Below, piece after piece: positions 41,176 to 48,303 of a DNA stretch of 64,000 nt. Where the stretch lies: the NCBI GenBank assembly GCA_020848545.1, contig JADLHZ010000022.1:54949-118948 (forward strand), given 5' to 3'. The notes beneath the pieces are model-generated. The model ran no database searches. It was not told the origin of the DNA and saw nothing but the letters and a program-made list of their open reading frames with translations. A program made the translations under genes and the position numbers. Position 1 is the stretch's first letter, and the number at the start of each line of letters is the position of its first letter. Source of the stretch: Deltaproteobacteria bacterium. Lineage in GTDB: Bacteria > Myxococcota > JADLHZ01.

Positions 41176-42080
41176 AACCGGCGCTGTCCGAAGATCTGAT
41201 CCAACGCATCGTGCGCGAGGTGGTGCGCGAAGTGGAGATGACCAAGCCGCAGATCGTGCCGACCGTCGCCGCCGCCTCTGCCGAGGTCACGCGTGGCCTC
41301 GCCGCGAGCGGACGCCTGCGGTGCGCGCCGCCGCCCCGTGCAATACATTCAGTGGATTCACCGATCGACGACGCGATGCTCGCGAAGATCGTCGCGCTGA
41401 CGTCGTCACGGATCGCGGTCGGCCGCAGCGGCCTCCGTATGAAGACCGATCTCGCGCTGCAGATTCGCGAGGGCCACGCCGACGCCAAGGACGCCGTGCA
41501 CTCGGAGGTGCCGGAAGCGTTCGTGCAAGCGCAGGGCTGGCTGCCGCTGAAGTCGAAGTGCCAAGATCGCCACGAGTACCTCTTGCACCCGAACCACGGC
41601 CGCCGCCTCGACGAGAAGTCGCTCGCGGCGTTGGCGCCGGTGAAAGACAGCGCGCCCGACGTGCAAGTGATCGTCGGCGACGGCCTCTCGCCCGCGGCGA
41701 TCCTGAAGAACGGCGTGCCGGCCGCCCAAGCGCTGTTGGCCGCGTTGCAGCGTGGCGGCTACAAGAGCGGCCCCACGCTCTACTGCAAGTTCGCGCGCAT
41801 CGGCGTGCAAGACGAGATCGGTGTGCTGGCGAAAGCGCGCGCCACCGTCATCCTCGTCGGCGAGCGGCCCGGGCTCGGCACCGGCGACTCGTTGTCCTTC
41901 TACATCGCCGTCAATCCGAAGCTCGATCAGGACAACGCCGAGAAGAACTGCATCTCGAACGTGCGGCCGATCGGCATTCGCCCAGAAGAAGCGGCGCTCC
42001 TCACCATCGAGATCGTCAAGCGCGCGTTCGAACGCGGCGGCGGCGGCGTGGCGATCGGCTTCGGGTTCGGCAGACAATGA
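41172..42080 (+). CDS. eutC: Ethanolamine ammonia-lyase small subunit
   Basis: 302 residues from a GTG overlapping the eutB stop. The C-terminal two-thirds match EutC: ARIAVGRSGLRMKTDLALQIREGHADAKDAVHSEVP is replaced here by SRIAVGRSGLR...LQIREGHADAKDAV, then HPNHGRRLDE, VIVGDGLSPAAI, GERPGLGTGDSL and CISNVRPIGI. The first ~75 residues form a variable, helical region that in other bacteria targets the enzyme to microcompartments. It binds cobalamin together with EutB. The ATGA junction with eutL couples all three genes. Confidence 0.95.
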   Translation: MKPALSEDLIQRIVREVVREVEMTKPQIVPTVAAASAEVTRGLAASGRLRCAPPPRAIHSVDSPIDDAMLAKIVALTSSRIAVGRSGLRMKTDLALQIREGHADAKDAVHSEVPEAFVQAQGWLPLKSKCQDRHEYLLHPNHGRRLDEKSLAALAPVKDSAPDVQVIVGDGLSPAAILKNGVPAAQALLAALQRGGYKSGPTLYCKFARIGVQDEIGVLAKARATVILVGERPGLGTGDSLSFYIAVNPKLDQDNAEKNCISNVRPIGIRPEEAALLTIEIVKRAFERGGGGVAIGFGFGRQ

Positions 42081-42739
42081 TCCTCACGAAGATCCCGGCG
42101 AAGCTCCTCGCCTGCCGCATGTTGCCGCACGCCGACGCGCGCCTGTGCCGATCGCTCGGGCTCCCGGCCGGGCTCGCGCGGCAGTCGTTGGCGCTGCTCA
42201 CCTGCGATCAAGACGACTCGCTCTATGCCGCGCTCGATCACGCGACGAAGATGGCCGAGGTCAGCGTCATCTACGCGAAGTCGTTCTACGCCGGATCGGC
42301 GCACGCCTCAGGACCGCTGTCCGGCGAGATCTTGGGCGTCCTCGCCGCGCAGGATCCGGACGTCGTCGCCCAAGGGGTCAAGGCGGCGCGCATCGCCCTC
42401 GACGAGCTCTTCGCGTTCTACGCGGTCGGCACGAGCGGGGTGAACGTCTTTCCGACGGTCATCGCGAGCGTCGGCGAGTACCTCGGCGCGCAGGCCGGCA
42501 TCGCGCCCGGGCAGCCGCTCGGCTACTTCATCGCGCCGCCGTTGGAGGCGATGCTCGGCATCGACGCGGCCCTGAAAGCGGCAGACGTGGATCTCTTGAA
42601 GACCTTCGGGCCGCCGACCGAGACGAACTTTGGCGGCGCCTACGTGACGGGTACACTCGATGCGGTGCAGGCCGCCGCCTCGGCGTTCGCCGAAACAGTC
42701 GCCGACGTGGCGAGCGCACCGATCGGAGCCTTCGTATGA
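42077..42739 (+). CDS. eutL: Bacterial microcompartment shell protein EutL
   Basis: 220 residues, full length compared with E. coli EutL (219). It has two permuted BMC domains and conserved EutL segments: DQDDSLYAALDHATKMAEVSVIYAKSFYAGSAHA, then GEYLGAQAGI, YFIAPPLEAMLGIDAALKAADVDL and ETNFGGAYVTG. EutL is a trimeric pore-forming shell protein that can bind ethanolamine. No other shell proteins (EutM, EutS, EutK, EutN) are in the window, so its role without a visible shell is unclear. ATGA overlaps link it to eutC and to the lipoprotein gene after it. Confidence 0.95.
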   Translation: MILTKIPAKLLACRMLPHADARLCRSLGLPAGLARQSLALLTCDQDDSLYAALDHATKMAEVSVIYAKSFYAGSAHASGPLSGEILGVLAAQDPDVVAQGVKAARIALDELFAFYAVGTSGVNVFPTVIASVGEYLGAQAGIAPGQPLGYFIAPPLEAMLGIDAALKAADVDLLKTFGPPTETNFGGAYVTGTLDAVQAAASAFAETVADVASAPIGAFV

Positions 42740-43293
42740 AAGCGTACGTTGCCTGTTTGCTGCTCGCCGCCGCCTGCGCAAAACCCGCGGAGAAAGCGGC
42801 CCCGCCCGCGCCGGAGTTCGAAGCCCCGGAGTGGGTGACCAAAGGCAGCGGCGCCTTCGGCACCGGCGGCGCCGCCACCTTCTACGGCGTCGGCGTGGCG
42901 TCGAACATCAAGAATGTGGCGCTCTTACAGACCACCGCCGACAACCGCGCTCGCGCCGAAATCACGAAGATCTTCGAGACCTACTCGGCGAGCATGATGA
43001 AGGACTACATGGCGTCCGTCTCCGACGGCGACAAAGTGAGCGAAGAACAGAACGTGAGCTTGGTGATCTCGACCTTCTGCGCCCAGACCCTGTCCGGCGT
43101 GCAGATCGTCGATCGCTGGAAGGACAAGAGCACGGGCGCGATGTACGCGCTGGCGAAGCTCGACCTCGCCGCCTTCAGCAGCTCGATCGACAAGATGAAA
43201 GAGCTGACGAAGACCGCCAAAGAGTACGTGATGAAGAACGCCGAGCGCGTCCACGCCGATCTGCAAAAAGAAGAGGAGAAACGCGCACCCTGA
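42736..43293 (+). CDS. LPP20-like lipoprotein
   Basis: 185 residues with a lipoprotein signal (LLAAAC, Cys14) and a Pro/Ala linker. The mature part (PEWVTKGSGAFGTGGAATFYGVGVASNIKNVALLQTTADNRARAEITKIFETY) is typical of the LPP20 family of outer-membrane lipoproteins: a GVG followed by ADNRARAEI. The C-terminal 40 residues form a charged helix. The start overlaps the eutL stop (ATGA), which is odd because LPP20-type proteins are not normally linked with ethanolamine use. It may simply be read through from eutBCL. Confidence 0.78.
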   Translation: MKAYVACLLLAAACAKPAEKAAPPAPEFEAPEWVTKGSGAFGTGGAATFYGVGVASNIKNVALLQTTADNRARAEITKIFETYSASMMKDYMASVSDGDKVSEEQNVSLVISTFCAQTLSGVQIVDRWKDKSTGAMYALAKLDLAAFSSSIDKMKELTKTAKEYVMKNAERVHADLQKEEEKRAP

Positions 43294-43332
43294 GCGGGTC
43301 CAGGGGCTGCGGCTTCACCGTCGGTCCCCCCA

Positions 43333-43578
43333 TCAGTTGTCGCGACGGCCGGGCTTCCTGTTCAGCGCCTCGTCGATCAGCCTCGTCACCGGCTCGCCGT
43401 CGATCTTGTCGCCGGCGGCGCGGTGAAACGCCTCCAAGATGTCGCCGATCGGGACGTGCCGCTCGAGCGCCTGAGCCATGATCTCGCGCGCTTGGCCGCT
43501 GTCGAGCGCACCGTCCAAGTTTCCGTTGATCGTGCGGCGGATTTCGGTGGCGATGCGATGCACGTGTCTGGCGTTCAT
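43333..43578 (-). CDS. Small helical protein of unknown function
   Basis: 81 residues, ATG at 43578 with AGGAGG eight bases upstream, which strongly supports translation. It is soluble, helical and charged: ATEIRRTINGNLDGALDSGQAREIMAQALERHVPIGDILEAFHRAAGD. I do not recognise the family. It is divergent from the DUF6265-like gene at 43632 and 39 bases after the LPP20-like gene on the opposite strand. Confidence 0.65.
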   Translation of the reverse strand: MNARHVHRIATEIRRTINGNLDGALDSGQAREIMAQALERHVPIGDILEAFHRAAGDKIDGEPVTRLIDEALNRKPGRRDN

Positions 43579-43631
43579 GCGTAGCCTCCTCTCTTGAAAG
43601 GCTGCCACAACGGGCCTAGTGCCACCACGCA

Positions 43632-44072
43632 ATGATCGCGCTCGCCCTCTTCGCATCGCTGGAGATCTCGCAGATGGAATCGCTCGCATTCATGGTCGGC
43701 CGCTGGGAAGCGCAGCAAGGAGCAAAGACCTCAGAAGAGCTGTGGCTGCCGGAGCGCGGCAACTTGATGCTCGGCCTGTCACGCACCGTCGAACGACACC
43801 CGAGCACCTTCGAAAGCGCTTCATTCGAATACATGCGCATCGAGAACAGGAAGATGGGCGTCACGCTCGTCGCGTCACCGAGCGGCCGCAACCCGACGGA
43901 GTTCGCGCTGGTCAAGAGCGGCGCCAAAGAGGCGGTGTTCGAGAACCTGAAGCACGACTTCCCGCAGCGCATTCGCTACTGGCTCGACGAGCAGGGGCGG
44001 CTCAACGCGAAGATCGAGGACAAGGACGGCAAGAAGTCGCAGACGTGGGCGTGGATGAGGAAGCCGCTGTAG
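43632..44072 (+). CDS. DUF6265-like protein
   Basis: 146 residues. The middle has the lipocalin-like features of DUF6265: MESLAFMVGRWEAQQ, EELWLPERGNLMLGLSRTV, FEYMRIEN, and FENLKHDFPQRIRYW. This family has an eight-stranded calyx and unknown ligand. A weak hydrophobic N-terminus (MIALALFASLEI) may be a signal anchor, but there is no lipobox or AXA site. The gene stands alone. Confidence 0.75.
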   Translation: MIALALFASLEISQMESLAFMVGRWEAQQGAKTSEELWLPERGNLMLGLSRTVERHPSTFESASFEYMRIENRKMGVTLVASPSGRNPTEFALVKSGAKEAVFENLKHDFPQRIRYWLDEQGRLNAKIEDKDGKKSQTWAWMRKPL

Positions 44073-44121
44073 AACTGTAAGAACGACTGCGCAGCACGCC
44101 CGGCGAGGGAACGTCGTGCAC

Positions 44122-44586
44122 TTAGCGCTGCTTCCGCCGCGCCGCCGCCGCGTCTGCCGCCGCCTTCTGCTGCGCGTCGATCGCCTCCTGCAGCGGCGAC
44201 GGCTCGCCAGCGCAGAACCTCTGATAGATCGCCGACACCGACTGCGCGAGCAGCATCGGCTTCATCGGCTTGTCGAGCATCGCGTAGACCTTCTGCTTGA
44301 GCGCCGCCGCCTTGATGTTGCTGCCGACGGCCGAGAGCATGATGAAGCAGGTCTTGTCCCAGCCCGGCAGCGCCGTGACGGTGCCGAGGAAGGTGAGGCC
44401 GTCGACCGAGGGCATCATGTAGTCGACGATGAGGATATTCGGCGGCTGCTCGGCGGACATCGCGGCGAGGGCTTCTTTGGCGCCGGCGATCGGCGTCACG
44501 TCGGCGTTCAGCACGGCGCCGAGCGAAGTTCGCAGCATCTGCAGGAGCGCCACATCGTCGTCGACACAAATGATCTTCAAGCGCAT
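44122..44586 (-). CDS. Single-domain response regulator (receiver)
   Basis: 154 residues. The receiver fold is complete: Asp9-Asp11 acidic cluster (VDDD), Asp55 (IVDYMMP), Ser85 in place of Thr (MLSAVG), and Lys106 (DKPM). The last ~35 residues are an Ala/Lys/Arg helix (AQQKAAADAAAARRKQR) with no output domain. The ATG at 44586 follows AGGTGAT; an upstream GTG-type start at 44604 exists. No sensor kinase adjoins. The gene starts four bases after the stop of the next gene and is likely cotranscribed with it. Confidence 0.85.
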   Translation of the reverse strand: MRLKIICVDDDVALLQMLRTSLGAVLNADVTPIAGAKEALAAMSAEQPPNILIVDYMMPSVDGLTFLGTVTALPGWDKTCFIMLSAVGSNIKAAALKQKVYAMLDKPMKPMLLAQSVSAIYQRFCAGEPSPLQEAIDAQQKAAADAAAARRKQR

Positions 44587-44590
44587 CGCA

Positions 44591-45073
44591 TCACCTCGAA
44601 CCATCGAGCGCGTACGGAGTGCGCTTCGGCACCTTTTCGACGCTCCACAGCTTCACCAAGAACAACGGGCCCTTCGGACACTTCAAAGTATAGCGTTGCG
44701 GCCCCGCGGCAACATCCATTGCGAAGGGGATGTGGGCGCCGCTCTTTGGCGCCTTGCCTTTTTGTACGTCGAAGGGCTCCCACTGCGAGAGATCCATCAG
44801 CGTGTGGTTCTTCCACAGGTAGAACGCGGGCTTCTTTCCGCGCATGCCGGCGTCGCTCCAGATCTCGACGTAAACGAGCGCGGGTCCTTGCACGGTGAAG
44901 AAGAGCGGCGTCTTTTGATCGCAGCGATACCCCGGGTGCTCGAGGTCGTAGAGGTCTTGGTTGACGCCGCCTTCGACGTCGATGTGGCCGGCCTCCAACG
45001 CAGGCGCAGCCCCGTTCGCGGCAGCAGCGGCCAACGTGAGCGAGACGAAGAGCATCGACGCCATGCGCGACAT
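44591..45073 (-). CDS. Exported protein of unknown function
   Basis: 160 residues with a signal peptide (about 1-25, ANGAA). No family recognised. The mature part, HIDVEGGVNQDLYDLEHPGYRCDQKTPLFF, IWSDAGMRGKKPAFYLWKNHT and PYALDGSR, is beta-rich with two cysteines. It is divergent from the ureohydrolase gene at 45143, the two starts being 69 bases apart. Upstream in-frame codons extend to 46192 but overlap that gene and are not coding. Confidence 0.7.
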   Translation of the reverse strand: MSRMASMLFVSLTLAAAAANGAAPALEAGHIDVEGGVNQDLYDLEHPGYRCDQKTPLFFTVQGPALVYVEIWSDAGMRGKKPAFYLWKNHTLMDLSQWEPFDVQKGKAPKSGAHIPFAMDVAAGPQRYTLKCPKGPLFLVKLWSVEKVPKRTPYALDGSR

Positions 45074-45142
45074 CGCCAGCGCGCATAACCAGAACCGCCG
45101 CCGCTTGTCGACTAGGTCCGTGCGCGATAGAACGTCCGTCGC

Positions 45143-46177
45143 ATGAGCGCCTTCGATCCGAACGCCGCGGCCTCTGAAGACAGCGGCATCTACGGTCTGC
45201 CGAACACCGAGAAAGACAGCCAGGTCGTCCTCATTCCGGTGCCCTTCGACGCGACGACGTCGTACCGGCCCGGCACCGCCAAAGGCCCAAAGGCGATCCT
45301 GAAGGCGAGCAAGCAAGTCGACCTCTTCGACCTCGACACCGGCAAGCCCTACGAAGCCGGCATCTTCATGCTGCCCGAGGACGCCAAGGTCGCCGAGTGG
45401 AACAAGATCGCGCGGGTGCACGCCGAGCGCGTGATCGAGGCCGGCGGCTTGCAAGACGAGCGGCCGGATCTCGCGATGGCGGCGATCGAGACCAACCGCT
45501 ATTCGGAGCTGGTCAACGATTACGTCTACGCGCAGACGAAGCGCCTGCTCGGGCTGAAGAAGCTCGTCGGCGTCGTCGGCGGCGATCACGCGTCGCCGTT
45601 CGGGGCGATCAAAGCGGTGGCCGAAGCGCACGGAGGGATCGGCGTGCTGCACTTGGACGCCCACGCCGATCTGCGCATGGCCTACGAAGGCTTCGTGTGG
45701 TCGCACGCGTCGATCATGCACAACGTCTGCGAGCACATCCCCGACGTCGGCAAGCTCGTGCAGGTCGGCATCCGCGACTTCGGCGAGCAAGAGTACGAAT
45801 ATATTCGAGCGAATCCTGAGCGCGTGCGCACCTTCTTCGACGCCGAGCTGAAGGCGCGCCTCGACGGCGGCGAGTCCTGGGCGAGGCTTTGCCGCGAGAT
45901 CGCCGAGACGCTGCCGCAGAAGGTGTTCCTCTCCTTCGACATCGACGGGCTCGAGCCGGCGCTCTGTCCGAGTACCGGTACTCCCGTGCCCGGCGGGCTG
46001 CGCTTCCACGAAGCCGTCGCGCTGCTGCGCGCGGTGCACGCCGCGAAGAAGACCATCGTCGGCCTCGACCTCAACGAAGTCGCGCCGAGCCCGGACGGAA
46101 AAGACGAGTGGGACGCCAACGTCGGCGCGCGGCTCTTGTACAAGATGATCGGCTTCGCGTTGAAAGCGCCGGCGTGA
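45143..46177 (+). CDS. Ureohydrolase (agmatinase/arginase family)
   Basis: 344 residues. The binuclear manganese site is complete: GGDHAS (His149), DAHADLR (Asp172, His174, Asp176) and SFDIDGLEP (Asp266, Asp268). The family hydrolyses guanidino compounds (agmatine, arginine, guanidinobutyrate, guanidine) to urea and an amine. There is an additional helical segment at 80-135 compared with E. coli SpeB. The substrate cannot be assigned. Its TGA overlaps the GTG of the ethanolamine-type permease (GTGA), so the enzyme and the transporter are translationally coupled. Confidence 0.88.
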   Translation: MSAFDPNAAASEDSGIYGLPNTEKDSQVVLIPVPFDATTSYRPGTAKGPKAILKASKQVDLFDLDTGKPYEAGIFMLPEDAKVAEWNKIARVHAERVIEAGGLQDERPDLAMAAIETNRYSELVNDYVYAQTKRLLGLKKLVGVVGGDHASPFGAIKAVAEAHGGIGVLHLDAHADLRMAYEGFVWSHASIMHNVCEHIPDVGKLVQVGIRDFGEQEYEYIRANPERVRTFFDAELKARLDGGESWARLCREIAETLPQKVFLSFDIDGLEPALCPSTGTPVPGGLRFHEAVALLRAVHAAKKTIVGLDLNEVAPSPDGKDEWDANVGARLLYKMIGFALKAPA

Positions 46178-47478
46178 ACGCACCGGGCGCACCCACTGAG
46201 CTCAAGCGCGTCCTCGGCCCCGTGCACCTGTGGGCCATCGCCGTCGGCCTCGTGATCAGCGGCGACTACTTCGGTTGGAACTACGGCCTCGGCAAAGGCG
46301 GCCCGGTCGGCATGGCGCTCGCCACGCTGCTCGTCACGCTGATGTACGTGTGCTTCATCTTCTCGTACACCGAGCTCGGCGCGGCGATCCCGCACGCGGG
46401 CGGGCCGTTCGCGTTCAGCCAGCGCGCGCTCGGCGACAAGCTCGGCTTCGTCGCCGGCATCTGCACGCTCATCGAGTTTCTCTGCGCCCCGCCGGCGATC
46501 GCGCGGGCCATCGGCGCCTACGTGCACTTTCGCGTGCCCGAGCTCTCGGTCAACTCGGTGGCCTTGAGCGCGTTCGTCGTATTCTGCGCCGTCAACGCGC
46601 TCGGCGTCACGCTCGCCGTCACCTTCGAGCTCGTGATTACGGCCGCCGCCGCCTTCGAGCTCTTCCTCTTCTTCTTCCTGACGGCGCCGCAGGTGAGCGC
46701 CGCGCGCTTGTTCGCCGAGCCGCTGCTCCCCTTCGGCGCGCTCGGCGTCTTCGCGGCGATCCCGTTCGCGATCTGGTTCTACCTCGGCATGGAAGGCGTC
46801 GCGATGAGCGCCGAGGAAGTGAAGGATCCGAAGCGCGCGATCCCGAAGGGCTACATCGCCGGCATCGTCACGCTCGTCGTGCTCGCGCTCGGCACGCTCA
46901 TCTGCACGAGCGGCGTCTTACCGTGGCAGGAGCTCATCGTCGACGACTCGCCGCTGCCAAAGACGCTCGCGGCGGTGCTCGATCGCGATCACCCGATGAC
47001 GCACCTCATGGTCTACCTCGGCCTCTTCGGGCTCATCGCGTCGTTCCACGGCATCATCATGGGCGCGTCGCGGCAGGTGTTCGCCCTCGCGCGCGAAGGC
47101 TTCCTGCCGCGGCGGATCGGCGCGCTGCACCCGCGCTTCAAGACGCCGATCTGGGCCGTCGTCGCGAGCGGCGTCATCGGCGCAGCGCTGGTGCTCACCG
47201 AGCGCACGGACGATCTCATCTCGTTGAGCGCGTTCGGCGCCGTCGGCGTCTACATCCTGAGCATGATCTCGGTCGTCGCGCTGCGCAAGAAGGAGCCGGC
47301 GCTCGAACGACCCTTCGTCGCGCCCTTTTATCCTGTGTTTCCGCTGCTTGCGTTGGGCATCGCCGTCGTCTGCCTCGTCGCGATGATCTACGGCTCGCCC
47401 TGGTACGTTTCGCTCGGCTTCTTCTCTCTGCTCGGCGCCGCGTTTGTGATTTGGACAGCGGTAGGCCGTTCGCGTTAG
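46174..47478 (+). CDS. eat: Ethanolamine permease-like APC transporter
   Basis: 434 residues from a GTG. Twelve hydrophobic helices of the APC superfamily. The first helix, HLWAIAVGLVISGDYFGWNYGL, is the hallmark of ethanolamine permeases (consensus VISGEYFGWNYGL), and GGPFAFSQRALGDKLGFVAG, MEGVAMSAEEVKDPKRAIPKGY and IIMGASRQVFALAREGFLP follow as in those proteins. It imports ethanolamine (or a similar amine) with protons. eutBCL lies 3 kb upstream, which supports this. Coupled to the ureohydrolase gene by overlap. Confidence 0.85.
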   Translation: MNAPGAPTELKRVLGPVHLWAIAVGLVISGDYFGWNYGLGKGGPVGMALATLLVTLMYVCFIFSYTELGAAIPHAGGPFAFSQRALGDKLGFVAGICTLIEFLCAPPAIARAIGAYVHFRVPELSVNSVALSAFVVFCAVNALGVTLAVTFELVITAAAAFELFLFFFLTAPQVSAARLFAEPLLPFGALGVFAAIPFAIWFYLGMEGVAMSAEEVKDPKRAIPKGYIAGIVTLVVLALGTLICTSGVLPWQELIVDDSPLPKTLAAVLDRDHPMTHLMVYLGLFGLIASFHGIIMGASRQVFALAREGFLPRRIGALHPRFKTPIWAVVASGVIGAALVLTERTDDLISLSAFGAVGVYILSMISVVALRKKEPALERPFVAPFYPVFPLLALGIAVVCLVAMIYGSPWYVSLGFFSLLGAAFVIWTAVGRSR

Positions 47479-47487
47479 AAGTCGCCG

Positions 47488-48300
47488 ATGCTCCTTCGTC
47501 CGCTCCTGCTCCTCTGCGCGCTCGCCGCCTGTCAACCGGCGCCGCCGCCGCCCGTCGCGAGGCCGCCGGATCCGGAGCTGACGCTGACGAAGAAGGTGCT
47601 CGAGGCCGGCGTGTGCGAGACGCGGATGCGCCTCACCTTCAACCTGAAGAACCGGCGCAGCGACACCTTGCGCGTGGCGAAGTGGGAAGCCGACGTGCTC
47701 TTGAACGACGCGCCGGCGATCAAGCAAGAGAAGACGCTCGAGCTCAAGCTGTATAGCCAAGACGAAGCGACCTTCGACGTGCCGCTGACCATCGATCGCG
47801 GCTGCAACAACGCGTCGTCGCAGCCGGCCAAAAGCGCCGACGGCACGCTGCCGACCGACCGCGTGCGCGTCAAAGGGCAGATCTTCGCGATCGCGGGCGA
47901 GGACCTGATCTTCGAGTTCGAAGACTCCTTCGAATTGCAGAGCCCGAAGACGCCGGAGCTCAGCGCCGAGCTGCGCGGCCAGAAGTACGACTTTGGCCGC
48001 GTCGACATGTACCTCGTGCTCACGCTCTCGAACCCGAACGGCTTCGCGGTGCTCGTCGACGGCGTCACCTACAAGCTCAAGCTCGGCGGCGAGATCGTCG
48101 CCCAAGGCGAAGTCATGAGCAGCGAGCGCGTGCGCGACAACTCGAAGTCGCGCGTGGAAGTGCCAGTGAACTTGCAGCAGAAGAGCACGGTTTCGCAGGA
48201 GCTGTTCCGCAAGGGCAAGATCGACTTCGCGGTCGAAGCGTCGATCAGCCTCGCCGGCGCGTCGCAGCCCTATTCGAAGTCCGGCACCTTTTCGTTCTGA
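47488..48300 (+). CDS. LEA type-2-like lipoprotein
   Basis: 270 residues, lipobox LAAC (Cys15), then a proline-rich linker. Two LEA14-like (water stress/hypersensitive response, WHy) beta-sandwich units follow: LTFNLKNRRSDTLRVAKWEADVLLN and LVLTLSNPNGFAVLVDGVTYKLKLGG. Bacterial LEA14-like lipoproteins are found in the envelope and may bind lipids or proteins. It begins a rightward group with the TonB-dependent receptor gene 3 bases after its stop, so they are likely one operon. Confidence 0.82.
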   Translation: MLLRPLLLLCALAACQPAPPPPVARPPDPELTLTKKVLEAGVCETRMRLTFNLKNRRSDTLRVAKWEADVLLNDAPAIKQEKTLELKLYSQDEATFDVPLTIDRGCNNASSQPAKSADGTLPTDRVRVKGQIFAIAGEDLIFEFEDSFELQSPKTPELSAELRGQKYDFGRVDMYLVLTLSNPNGFAVLVDGVTYKLKLGGEIVAQGEVMSSERVRDNSKSRVEVPVNLQQKSTVSQELFRKGKIDFAVEASISLAGASQPYSKSGTFSF

Positions 48301-48303
48301 GCG

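Noticed and set aside
41162..42739. eutL extended upstream in the long frame from 41162
   Set aside because: The ATG at 42077 matches the known EutL N-terminus, and the upstream part overlaps eutC in another frame.
43333..45073. These three leftward genes as part of the eut operon
   Set aside because: They lie on the opposite strand to eutBCL and their products are not ethanolamine proteins.
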